Source of the DNA: Desulfurellaceae bacterium
GTDB lineage: Bacteria; Campylobacterota_A; Desulfurellia; JAGGSF01
Reading direction: 5' to 3'
DNA: 14,537 nucleotides
Assembly: GCA_023128455.1 (NCBI GenBank)
Contig: JAGMDW010000047.1
Coordinates: 1 to 14,537, forward strand
Below, piece after piece: positions 8,274 through 14,496 of the stretch (position 1 is its first letter; every line of letters starts with the position of its first letter). Under the pieces are notes generated by a model. It worked only from the letters and a program-made list of their open reading frames with translations, was not told the origin of the DNA and ran no database searches. The position numbers were made by a program, and so were the translations under genes.

Positions 8274-9466
8274 CCCTTCCCCCTCAGTTGTCGGGCTACC
8301 GAATCCATCAATCTATTCACCGCTTCCGCTAATTTTCCAATTTCATCATTATGCTTTGCTTCCAATCTTCGAGAAATATCTCCCTCAATAATACGGTTGA
8401 TCGTATCTATACTTTCCAGTACAGGCTTAACCAATCTCTTTGATAACCAGAAACTCACCGCCACTGCAACAAAAATAATGAAAATACTAAACAAACTAAT
8501 TACCACCAAGATGAGAATAATGCGATTATTGATATTTTCCTTTAAATCATTAATAGGAACGAAAAGTTCCTTTGTAGGATAGGTTAAACCTATTCCCCAC
8601 CCTGTCTCTTTTATATAACTATATCCTACAAACTTGTCTATTCCTCTAAATATATACCGGGAAGAGCCTGTTTCTCCCTTAAGAATATGATTTTTTACAA
8701 TTTTCGCCAGCGCTTCCCCTTCCTTTGGACTTGATATATCCACATTATCCTTCAATGTTATCAATTCATGAGCGGTTGTTGGTGGGTCAAAGATAAGTAT
8801 TCCCTTTTTGTTTATCATCCAGGCATAGATCTCAGAACGCTCCTCGGGCTGCTCCGCTTGTAGAATAGCATACATATCATCAGGATCAAAATCCACAAAC
8901 AATACAGCAACAAATCTCCCTCTACAAATAATGGGAACAGTTACACTGTAAGATATCTCACCATCTTCATTTATATGAAAATCAATAAAACATCCTTCCT
9001 CTGATTGACAGGTGGTTTCTATTTTTTCTGGTGTGATGGAAATAATAGGTTTTTTTAAGGGATATTTAAGTATGAGTCCCTCTTTGGTATAGAGAGCAAT
9101 GCATCTTGCCCCAATTCTGTCATGGAAAAAAGGAAATTTGTCCTTCATTTCCTCAATAAATGAGGGATTCTTCGTCTTTGTATACATGCACACTCTGTTT
9201 TTTAAACATTCACCTATAACTCCTACTGCACAAATCTTATCTCTTACTGTTATTTTTATCTTCGTGCTTAAAGCAGCAGCTTTACATTCCAAGGATTCCT
9301 TAATCTGCTTTTCAAATGTTGTCTCCGTTTCCTTAAGAGCACTATTTTTAAAATATATAAGACCTACCACTGAGATAAAAAATAACACTATTACAGAGAT
9401 AAGTATTACAGAAACACTTGCTGCTGTTATTTTGCTGCCTATGCTTACAAATTTCCTTTCAGCCAT
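8270..9466 (-). CDS. Membrane sensor with extracytoplasmic Cache domain and HAMP, no output domain
   Basis: This 398-residue protein has the N-terminal half of a chemoreceptor or sensor kinase. A transmembrane helix lies at about 16-38, an extracytoplasmic Cache-type domain at about 45-300 (closing in GYSYIKETGWGIGLTYP), a second helix at about 314-340 and a HAMP domain at about 341-393 with the expected Pro348 and DEIGKL (374-379). The protein then stops; there is no methyl-accepting, kinase or cyclase domain. The stop lies in the TTGA overlap with the ABC ATPase start, so this looks like a natural end and not a frameshift. All eight cysteines (61, 79, 87, 93, 122, 153, 159, 181) lie in the outer domain. 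An in-frame TAA shortly upstream fixes ATG 9466. There is no Shine-Dalgarno, and a promoter-like sequence precedes it. It probably signals through a partner protein. Confidence 0.85.
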   Translation of the reverse strand: MAERKFVSIGSKITAASVSVILISVIVLFFISVVGLIYFKNSALKETETTFEKQIKESLECKAAALSTKIKITVRDKICAVGVIGECLKNRVCMYTKTKNPSFIEEMKDKFPFFHDRIGARCIALYTKEGLILKYPLKKPIISITPEKIETTCQSEEGCFIDFHINEDGEISYSVTVPIICRGRFVAVLFVDFDPDDMYAILQAEQPEERSEIYAWMINKKGILIFDPPTTAHELITLKDNVDISSPKEGEALAKIVKNHILKGETGSSRYIFRGIDKFVGYSYIKETGWGIGLTYPTKELFVPINDLKENINNRIILILVVISLFSIFIIFVAVAVSFWLSKRLVKPVLESIDTINRIIEGDISRRLEAKHNDEIGKLAEAVNRLMDSVARQLRGKG

Positions 9467-9513
9467 ATGAAATTCAATTTAACAAAAAGGAAACACTAAA
9501 TCAATGAAATTCA
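9467..9513. repeat. Pair of 10-bp direct repeats flanking a candidate promoter
   Basis: The sequence ATGAAATTCA occurs at 9467-9476 and again at 9504-9513, 37 bases apart start to start. Each copy contains a near-palindrome (TGAAATTCA). One copy touches the -10-like hexamer and lies directly before the Cache-HAMP start codon; the other overlaps the end of the -35-like hexamer. This could be a paired operator, but short AT-rich repeats can arise by chance. Confidence 0.4.
9476..9504 (-). promoter_or_regulatory. Candidate sigma-70-type promoter for the Cache-HAMP gene, near-leaderless
   Basis: On the minus strand TTGATT (9504-9499, four of six consensus bases) is followed by a 17-base spacer and TAAATT (9481-9476, four of six). 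Transcription would start about 9470-9468, only a few bases before ATG 9466. That fits the lack of a Shine-Dalgarno for this gene. It lies in the 64-base gap between mglB and the sensor gene, the largest gap in the minus-strand array. It is a prediction by eye in AT-rich sequence. Confidence 0.35.
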
Positions 9514-9530
9514 GGCCTATCGATAAAAGG

Positions 9531-9938
9531 TTAAAATATTTCTTTCAGTTTTCCTGAAACAATTTCTTCTTCAATTCCCCTTTTTACATCGGAAACTTTA
9601 AGTCTCATCAATCCTAAAGAAATATCATTTCCAAAAACAGTAACTAAAATAAATGATCTGCCCATTTTAGTAAAATAGATATTGTCCTGCTTTCCTTTGT
9701 GAAAGAGAAGAGAAAACTCTGTTTCTCCAATTAATTTGGCAATTTCCGACATTGCCGCAAAATTGGCTGCAGATAAAGCAGCCAAAGATGTCACATCTAC
9801 ATTCTCAAAACCTACATCGACAATTACATTTCCTCCCATATCAATCAGCAAAACACCAGACGCATTAGCAGCTTTAAGCAGGTTTTTCTCAATACAATCA
9901 CTTATTTTCTGTAATTCCTCTAAATCTAAAATAAGCAT
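9531..9938 (-). CDS. mglB: MglB-type roadblock/LC7 protein, probable GAP partner of the MglA GTPase
   Basis: This 135-residue roadblock/LC7 protein resembles Myxococcus MglB along most of its length. Residues about 27-35 (SGVLLIDMG) form the first strands. The helix VDVTSLAALSAANFAAMSEI (47-66) matches the MglB helix DTTSLASLTAGNVAAMG. Residues 67-82 (AKLIGETEFSLLFHKG) and 107-114 (SLGLMRLK) are also MglB-like. MglB homodimers bind MglA-GTP, act as its GTPase-activating protein and set cell polarity. This copy lacks most of the C-terminal extension of the longer Myxococcus protein. Seven genes separate it from mglA in the same array, whereas the two are often neighbours elsewhere. ATG 9938 has AAGG eight bases upstream. 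Confidence 0.85.
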   Translation of the reverse strand: MLILDLEELQKISDCIEKNLLKAANASGVLLIDMGGNVIVDVGFENVDVTSLAALSAANFAAMSEIAKLIGETEFSLLFHKGKQDNIYFTKMGRSFILVTVFGNDISLGLMRLKVSDVKRGIEEEIVSGKLKEIF

Positions 9939-9959
9939 TTTTTCAACCTTATATTTAAA

Positions 9960-10436
9960 TTAAAACAAACATTTTAATCTTATTAGAAATGTAACATCAT
10001 CCTTTTCCCCAAAATCTACCGGCAAATTTGTCCGCCCTAAAAGCTCATCGCATATCAGAATTTTCGCCTCTTTATTCCTCGTTTCAAAGAGAACTAAATA
10101 CTTTTCATCAGATTCAGCAAGAGAACTGTATTCAGACAAATGGAACATTTGCTGGTAACTGTAAGGCAGTTGTCCAGACAACCTGTATGTTTTTCCGTCC
10201 TTTTCAAGCTTTTTCTCCTCAAATAAAAGAGAGGTCGTCTCCATAGAAATGTGATAGACACCATCAATCTGAGAGATAAGAAGAGACATTACATCCTCTC
10301 CTAACTTCACAATTAAAAAAGCATCCCTTGATACACTCCTATGTACCCTATGGATTATTTTCTCAACCTTATCCAGAGTGTAATCGGAAGCAAAAATGTT
10401 ATCAATCTCATCTTTTAAAGCCTTCTCTATATCCAT
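9960..10436 (-). CDS. Unrecognised protein between two roadblock genes
   Basis: I do not recognise this 158-residue soluble protein. It has no signal peptide, membrane segment or nucleotide-binding motif. Residues 1-36 look helical and charged. Residues 38-72 alternate strands (DAFLIVKLG, VMSLLISQI, VYHISME), followed by a lysine/glutamate-rich turn at 73-81. Further strand-rich segments lie at 111-132 and 148-157. The alternation would be compatible with a diverged roadblock/longin-like fold, but that is a guess. ATG 10436 lies one base after the stop of the upstream roadblock gene and has AAGG nine bases upstream. A TTG at 10445 would add three residues but sits too close to that ribosome-binding site. 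Its position in the GTPase island suggests a role in the same complex. Confidence 0.8.
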   Translation of the reverse strand: MDIEKALKDEIDNIFASDYTLDKVEKIIHRVHRSVSRDAFLIVKLGEDVMSLLISQIDGVYHISMETTSLLFEEKKLEKDGKTYRLSGQLPYSYQQMFHLSEYSSLAESDEKYLVLFETRNKEAKILICDELLGRTNLPVDFGEKDDVTFLIRLKCLF

Positions 10437-10437
10437 C

Positions 10438-10818
10438 TCAAACAACCTTTTTCAATAAAGAAATAGACAAGGCCGCCTTGTAGGCAGGTCCATAACTTTC
10501 AATAAGTTTTGTTTTGTCAGTAGAAGCAACAGCAAACATAGCAAAATCTAACACTTTAATCACCAATACATAGCCATCTTCGCCTATTATAATTATATTT
10601 TCCAGATTACCCTCTTTAAGTTCAGACACAACCCTATCTGCATTGTGAAAAACCGAAGAAGAAATAGCTCCCACAGTCTCTGCTTCAAACGGCACTCTGC
10701 TCATACTTCCCATGAGAAGTCCATCATAATCGCACACTACAGCTGTATCAATATAAGGACAAACTGTAAATAACTTAGATAAAATATAGTCAATAATCTT
10801 AGCCTTAGAAACAGCCAT
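10438..10818 (-). CDS. Roadblock/LC7 domain protein (second of three in the island)
   Basis: This 126-residue protein has the roadblock layout. A helix leads into the strand TAVVCDYDGLLMGS (25-38), then a long amphipathic helix (about 46-69) ending in GNLENIIIIGEDGYVLVIKV, and a last strand pair with FAMFAVAS (92-99). The pattern is roadblock-like, but the MglB signature helix (TSLASL...GNVAAM) is missing, so it is not a second MglB copy. Roadblock proteins work as homo- or heterodimers that bind small GTPases or build scaffolds. ATG 10818 follows the stop of the PATAN gene (TAA 10821-10819) with no gap, so it is probably translated by coupling. The substrate GTPase is probably the linked MglA, by context only. 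Confidence 0.8.
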   Translation of the reverse strand: MAVSKAKIIDYILSKLFTVCPYIDTAVVCDYDGLLMGSMSRVPFEAETVGAISSSVFHNADRVVSELKEGNLENIIIIGEDGYVLVIKVLDFAMFAVASTDKTKLIESYGPAYKAALSISLLKKVV

Positions 10819-11376
10819 TTATTTTTTTCCAATAAGTTCTTTTATCTTCTTCAAATTAAAACGAATTGCCTTATCGTTAGGGTCCAACCCGTAAGCTACC
10901 TCCCACTCTTGCAAGGCTCTTTCATAATCAGATTTCCGAAAAAAATTCCAACCTTCATCTAAATGTTTATAAAACATCTCTTTATTTAACTCCTTCGCCC
11001 CGCCAACCTGCTCCCTTGAGATTACCTCTTTTTTGCGTTCTACTTTCTTCTTCTCTGCTCTCCGTTTATCATATGCACGCGCACTTTCCAAAAGCAATTC
11101 CATCCATCCAGAATGCACATTCCTATCCTTGGAAACAAAGGAAGAAGTTATATCAACCTCACCACCTTCCCATGTCAAAACATCAAGAAGTGCTTCCTCG
11201 CCACTCTTCTCCCCACATGAAGCATAGCTAACCTCACCATCTATTAACTGAACAACGGAATCCTTTAAACTGTTGCTAATCTTTAGTTCTGCAGAGGAAT
11301 AACTTTGACACAGCATCTGCAACAAATCCTCTAATTGTACACCTTCTATGTGCCCTTGAAAGCCTTTTTTAACCAT
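10819..11376 (-). CDS. PATAN (DUF4388) domain protein with a C-terminal TPR-like hairpin
   Basis: This 185-residue protein starts with a PATAN/DUF4388 domain (about 4-100). The typical pieces are GFQGHIEGVQLEDLLQMLCQ (5-24), a strand leading into LIDGEVSYASCG (44-55), GEEALLDVLTWEGGEVDI (59-76) and a helix to about 105. A basic linker (105-131) follows. Residues about 134-167 read like one TPR unit (EGWNFFRKSDYERALQEWEVAYGLDPND). PATAN domains occur with response regulators, roadblock proteins and GTPase systems and are thought to mediate protein contacts. The start overlaps the end of the upstream acidic-protein gene by 31 bases and has no strong Shine-Dalgarno, so translation is probably coupled. 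The ATG fits because the domain begins only four residues later. Confidence 0.85.
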   Translation of the reverse strand: MVKKGFQGHIEGVQLEDLLQMLCQSYSSAELKISNSLKDSVVQLIDGEVSYASCGEKSGEEALLDVLTWEGGEVDITSSFVSKDRNVHSGWMELLLESARAYDKRRAEKKKVERKKEVISREQVGGAKELNKEMFYKHLDEGWNFFRKSDYERALQEWEVAYGLDPNDKAIRFNLKKIKELIGKK

Positions 11377-11723
11377 TTTTCTATGGCTTTTTCAACCTTT
11401 TTATCAATTAGCTCCTCGATTTCTCTAATAAAAACTCTATTCTTGGTTTCCACAACTTCTTCCACTATGGATTTCATTTCATCCTCAGGAATATGCAGTT
11501 CTCCAAGAGGAACAATCTCTGACACAGAACTTAGTGAAACAGGTTTTGAAAATATACCTGAAGTAGGTTTGTCTTCAAGAAAACCTTTTAGAAGCTCCTC
11601 CACTTTTTGCATCTCATGCGAAATATCTTCTTCCCTTTTTTCTTCTTGCTCATCTTCTTTCTTGCCTAAAAAGCTTACATCAACCGGTAGGTCAAAATCA
11701 CTATTTGAAAACAAGTCCTTCAC
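11346..11723 (-). CDS. Small acidic helical protein, probable adaptor
   Basis: I do not recognise this 125-residue protein. Residues 21-34 are strongly acidic (KKEDEQEEKREEDI). Helices are likely at about 35-50 and 80-122, and a serine/proline-rich linker at 52-72 joins them. The C-terminal helix pair (EDEMKSIVEEVVE, then FIREIEELIDKKVEKAIEKWLKKAF) is like the short helical tails seen on PATAN and response-regulator proteins of deltaproteobacteria, but that resemblance is weak. There is no membrane segment. The start is GTG 11723, with GAGG directly before it; a TTG at 11714 with better spacing is a possible alternative. It lies between a roadblock gene and the PATAN gene, so it may link the two. 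It is most likely a real gene because the overlap and spacing follow the operon pattern. Confidence 0.7.
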   Translation of the reverse strand: MKDLFSNSDFDLPVDVSFLGKKEDEQEEKREEDISHEMQKVEELLKGFLEDKPTSGIFSKPVSLSSVSEIVPLGELHIPEDEMKSIVEEVVETKNRVFIREIEELIDKKVEKAIEKWLKKAFKGT

Positions 11724-11732
11724 CTCAATTTA

Positions 11733-12098
11733 TCACAAGAGTTTCTCAATTTTCTCTGCTGTTCTCTTGGTATCCAAAAATATCAACCCTAATTTTGCAT
11801 CGGCACGAGCCAAAACGATCAAGATTGCCTCTGCGCCAATAGAAAGCAAAACTATATAACCATTATCACCTTTGATAAATAGTTGCTCAAAATTGCCTCT
11901 ATTCAATTCACCGGCACTCCTTTCTCCTAAGGAAAGGGTAGCCGCCGCCATTGCCGCTACTCTGTCTTCCTCTGTATCTGCTGGCAGAGCAGAAGCGATA
12001 ACGAAACCATCCAAACTAACCACCGCCGAAGCTTCCACTCCAGGAGTAGATGAACCCAAATCCTTGAGTACTTTTACCATATCTTCTGTTTTTGCCAT
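11733..12098 (-). CDS. Roadblock/LC7 domain protein (first of three in the island)
   Basis: This compact 121-residue protein is a clear single roadblock domain. It has a first helix (3-17), the strand pair VEASAVVSLDGFVIASALP (21-39), a long alanine-rich helix (45-66), then GNFEQLFIKGDNGYIVLLSIG (68-88), the strand AILIVLARAD (91-100) and a short helix ending in TAEKIEKLL. It resembles the small free-standing roadblock proteins of bacteria and archaea more than MglB, since the MglB helix signature is absent. ATG 12098 has an excellent AAGGAG six bases upstream, so it is probably well expressed. It lies ten bases after the stop of the cysteine-rich protein gene. The likely role is binding to the linked GTPase or dimerising with another roadblock protein. 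Confidence 0.88.
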   Translation of the reverse strand: MAKTEDMVKVLKDLGSSTPGVEASAVVSLDGFVIASALPADTEEDRVAAMAAATLSLGERSAGELNRGNFEQLFIKGDNGYIVLLSIGAEAILIVLARADAKLGLIFLDTKRTAEKIEKLL

Positions 12099-12108
12099 TT
12101 TTTTCTCC

Positions 12109-12657
12109 TTATTTAAAATATTTTAATATTTTATCTTTGCAGGCACCTGTAATGTCATACACAGAACCCTCACATCCTTCGTTCGGAGAAACCTTCATTA
12201 TTTTGTATCCGCATTTTTTACCCAGTAAAAATTCCGCCGCTCCCCGGAAACAGCCTATCCTGGGACAAGCTATATTCTTTTCACCAAAATTCCTTTCCTT
12301 TAAGAGAAACGAACATGCATCCACATATGGGCATTTTTTTACAATAATTTTTAATGCGCATTTGTCATCTATTTCTTTTAAAACAAAATCCGAGCTATCC
12401 TTGAAAAGCCCACCATCTACACCAAGATTGATGTAACTTTCCACTGCTTCTTTTAAAGTTTTACAATCCCTATTGACTTTCAAACTGTATTTTTCATCCA
12501 TCACCTTTATCCAGTTTTCTGCTGCTCTTATATATGCTTGTTGAAGAAATATCTTTGCATTCTTTCCTAAAAATGATATTGCCATTTCATCATATGCAGA
12601 AAGCCATGTTTCTGAAAGTAGGGCTTTGCATGTTTCTAATTCCGTTATCTTTGCCAT
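12109..12657 (-). CDS. Cysteine-rich cytoplasmic protein, possible V4R-like ligand or metal sensor
   Basis: This 182-residue protein has ten cysteines (10, 65, 100, 109, 115, 131, 136, 149, 162, 173), seven of them within residues 109-173. The segments CPYVDAC (109-115) and CPRIGC (131-136), followed by GCEGSVYDITGAC, recall the cysteine-containing, ligand- or zinc-binding core of V4R-type and related small-molecule-binding domains. I could not match a family with confidence. Residues 1-60 are helical, with no signal peptide or membrane segment. ATG 12657 has AAGGAG six bases upstream. It lies between the CheW-like gene and the first roadblock gene, so it may feed a cytoplasmic signal (metal, redox or ligand) into the GTPase module. 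That role is inference from context. Confidence 0.75.
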   Translation of the reverse strand: MAKITELETCKALLSETWLSAYDEMAISFLGKNAKIFLQQAYIRAAENWIKVMDEKYSLKVNRDCKTLKEAVESYINLGVDGGLFKDSSDFVLKEIDDKCALKIIVKKCPYVDACSFLLKERNFGEKNIACPRIGCFRGAAEFLLGKKCGYKIMKVSPNEGCEGSVYDITGACKDKILKYFK

Positions 12658-12680
12658 CCTTAGCTCCTTAGCTTCACTTT

Positions 12681-13865
12681 TTAATTCCCTTTAAATAAAA
12701 TTGCCACATCAAGCAAGGGGACTTCTCCTCCTTTTGGCATTTCTATTATCTTATATATCCATTCTTTTTGTCCTTTTCTTCCGGACAAAGGACTAATTGC
12801 CTTACGAGAAAAAGCCTTGTCCAACAACAACAGTCCATACTTCTCCCCTTCTTCCAGAAGAACAAGAGCTTTATAAACACACTCTTCCATGGCAAAGAAT
12901 TCTCCCATTGGTGATTTCAAAACAGGCACTTCTAATTCCACCAGTTCCTTTTCCTTTAATTTAGAAAGACTTCCTTTTATGCCTGCTCTTAATCTCCTCC
13001 AAAAAGATTTTATTTCGCCTAAACTTATACGGTCTCTTTTTTTAATTTCCTTCGCTTTACTTGATGAAATTTTATAAACATTAGCCACACACCTCTCAGG
13101 AAAAGCAATCAGCTGGCCATCTATAGAAGCAATCAACACCCTCGATAAAGGCGAAACAGTTTTTTCTATTTCTTTCATACCAATATCAATTCCGGCTATT
13201 TCTTCCATTATCTTTGCAAGCTGAGAAGAAAAATTCTCACTCTTTACCTTTAGATTCTCTAAAATACCATTCTGAGCATTGAAAACATTCATAATTTGGG
13301 ATAATTTAGACTGTATTTGATCAAAACTTTCCCTAAAGGCAAAAACCTCTGCCTTTAGATCAGAAATCTCCTTATCTGATATCGGAGAAATCTCTGCCTT
13401 TTCTCTTTTCGCTTCCCCTATCTTTTTCTTAAAAGGCAAAAAATCATCATAAACTTGCTTCACCTTCAACTGTCTCTCCTCAAGAGATAATGTAGAGGTG
13501 TTTATCTCCTTAAAGACATCGGCTACTTTTTCTATAAGTTTTATCGTTCCTGGAGGAGATAGATGACGGGCAATGCTAAGAAATTTCACAAGACTGCTCA
13601 TCATAGAAAGCAAAGCATAATTTGCCTCATCCGGATAAACTTGCTTCAATTTTTCAACTGTATCAAGAAACTCTTTTACGGTTGATTCACTAATTTCCCA
13701 ATCTAAGCTCAATAAAATTTTATCTAACTTTGTTAAAGGATCAAAATCCTCAGTTTGCTCAGCCTGTTTTTTGTTTTCAGGTTCTTCAGGCAAAAGATCG
13801 TCTATGGCAGAAAAAGCTTCCTTCTCAAATTCTCCCGAATCAATTCCTATCTTATCCTCTGGCAT
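12681..13865 (-). CDS. Helical/coiled-coil protein with divergent CheW-like C-terminal domain
   Basis: This 394-residue cytoplasmic protein has three parts. Residues 1-45 are acidic and probably disordered. Residues about 48-150 form an all-helical domain beginning LLSLDWEIS, of a kind I associate with CheW-linked proteins in deltaproteobacteria (from memory, not searched). Residues about 165-240 are a likely coiled coil. The C-terminal part (about 241-392) reads like a CheW fold: strand VLIASIDGQLIAFP (243-256), later LVLLEEGEKYGLLLLDKAF and the closing GGEVPLLDVAILF (379-391). A strongly basic insert lies at about 267-308. CheW proteins link receptors to histidine kinases, so this may be a scaffold between sensor and GTPase. 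ATG 13865 has AAGGAGG six bases upstream and overlaps the mglA end by 14 bases. The CheW call is by pattern only. Confidence 0.7.
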   Translation of the reverse strand: MPEDKIGIDSGEFEKEAFSAIDDLLPEEPENKKQAEQTEDFDPLTKLDKILLSLDWEISESTVKEFLDTVEKLKQVYPDEANYALLSMMSSLVKFLSIARHLSPPGTIKLIEKVADVFKEINTSTLSLEERQLKVKQVYDDFLPFKKKIGEAKREKAEISPISDKEISDLKAEVFAFRESFDQIQSKLSQIMNVFNAQNGILENLKVKSENFSSQLAKIMEEIAGIDIGMKEIEKTVSPLSRVLIASIDGQLIAFPERCVANVYKISSSKAKEIKKRDRISLGEIKSFWRRLRAGIKGSLSKLKEKELVELEVPVLKSPMGEFFAMEECVYKALVLLEEGEKYGLLLLDKAFSRKAISPLSGRKGQKEWIYKIIEMPKGGEVPLLDVAILFKGN

Positions 13866-14496
13866 GCATATCCTCCTTAGTGATTCTCGATCTTGTAAAT
13901 TTATTACTCACATACTGAATCGTAAGTTTAGAAATTGTTCTCAGTGCGTTCGTTATACCATAACCTTCCACCGCACTGGTTAGGAAATAAGGGGACTTAA
14001 AGGAACTATTTAAATCGCATTCCAAATCCTCTATGGAAACAAGACTCACCCCCTGCTTCTCTAAATCCCTTTTGTTGTACTGAAAAACTAATGGAATATC
14101 CTTTAAGGCAATCCTTCCATTTTCTAAATTTTCTTCCAAATCTCTAATACTTTCTATATTTTCTTGTTTCTTTTTAACCTGAGAATCTGCTACGAAAACT
14201 ATTCCATCTACACCTTTCAAGATCAACCTGCGGGTAGATGCATACATTATCTGGCCAGGCACAGTATAAAGTTGTATCTTCACATCAAAGTCCAGAATTT
14301 TTCCCAAACTCAAAGGAAAAAAATCAAAGAAAAGCGTTTTCTCCTCTTCTGTTTTTATTATAACCATCTTGCTCTTAACCTTGCTTTGTAAAATATTATA
14401 TATGTACACAAGACTCGATGTTTTACCGCTTTTACCAGGTCCGTAATAAACAATCTTACACTGTATTTCTCTATCTCTTAGGTTAATAACCGCCAT
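13852..14496 (-). CDS. mglA: MglA-type small Ras-like GTPase with Lys at the arginine-finger position
   Basis: This 214-residue GTPase aligns without gaps to M. xanthus MglA over residues 1-100. MglA-GTP sits at one cell pole and directs motility machines; MglB switches it off. Visible motifs are the P-loop GPGKSGKT (19-26), the switch-1 region ending TLFFDFFPLSLG, TVPGQ (78-82, the MglA form that lacks the usual DxxG aspartate, with Gln82 kept) and NKRD (141-144). Position 53, an intrinsic arginine finger in characterised MglA, is Lys here (codon AAA, 14340-14338). The P-loop has KS where MglA usually has LC. Start 14496 makes MAVINL match the family MSFINY; ATG 14505 would add three residues. 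Neither has a clear Shine-Dalgarno. It overlaps the CheW-like gene by 14 bases and is the first gene of the island in the window. Confidence 0.9.
   Translation of the reverse strand: MAVINLRDREIQCKIVYYGPGKSGKTSSLVYIYNILQSKVKSKMVIIKTEEEKTLFFDFFPLSLGKILDFDVKIQLYTVPGQIMYASTRRLILKGVDGIVFVADSQVKKKQENIESIRDLEENLENGRIALKDIPLVFQYNKRDLEKQGVSLVSIEDLECDLNSSFKSPYFLTSAVEGYGITNALRTISKLTIQYVSNKFTRSRITKEDMHARG

Noticed and set aside
8270..8400. Frameshift or truncation removing the output domain of the Cache-HAMP protein
   Set aside because: The stop overlaps the next gene's TTG start with a good ribosome-binding site, and no kinase or MCP-like sequence follows in any frame; the next gene is an ABC ATPase.
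8124..8582. A 152-codon plus-strand frame over the ABC ATPase and sensor ends
   Set aside because: Antisense to two recognised domains; composition is that of a shadow frame.
11335..11859. A 174-codon plus-strand open frame over the acidic-protein and roadblock genes
   Set aside because: Serine/phenylalanine-rich composition typical of an antisense shadow; both minus-strand genes beneath it have better starts, spacing and one a recognised domain.
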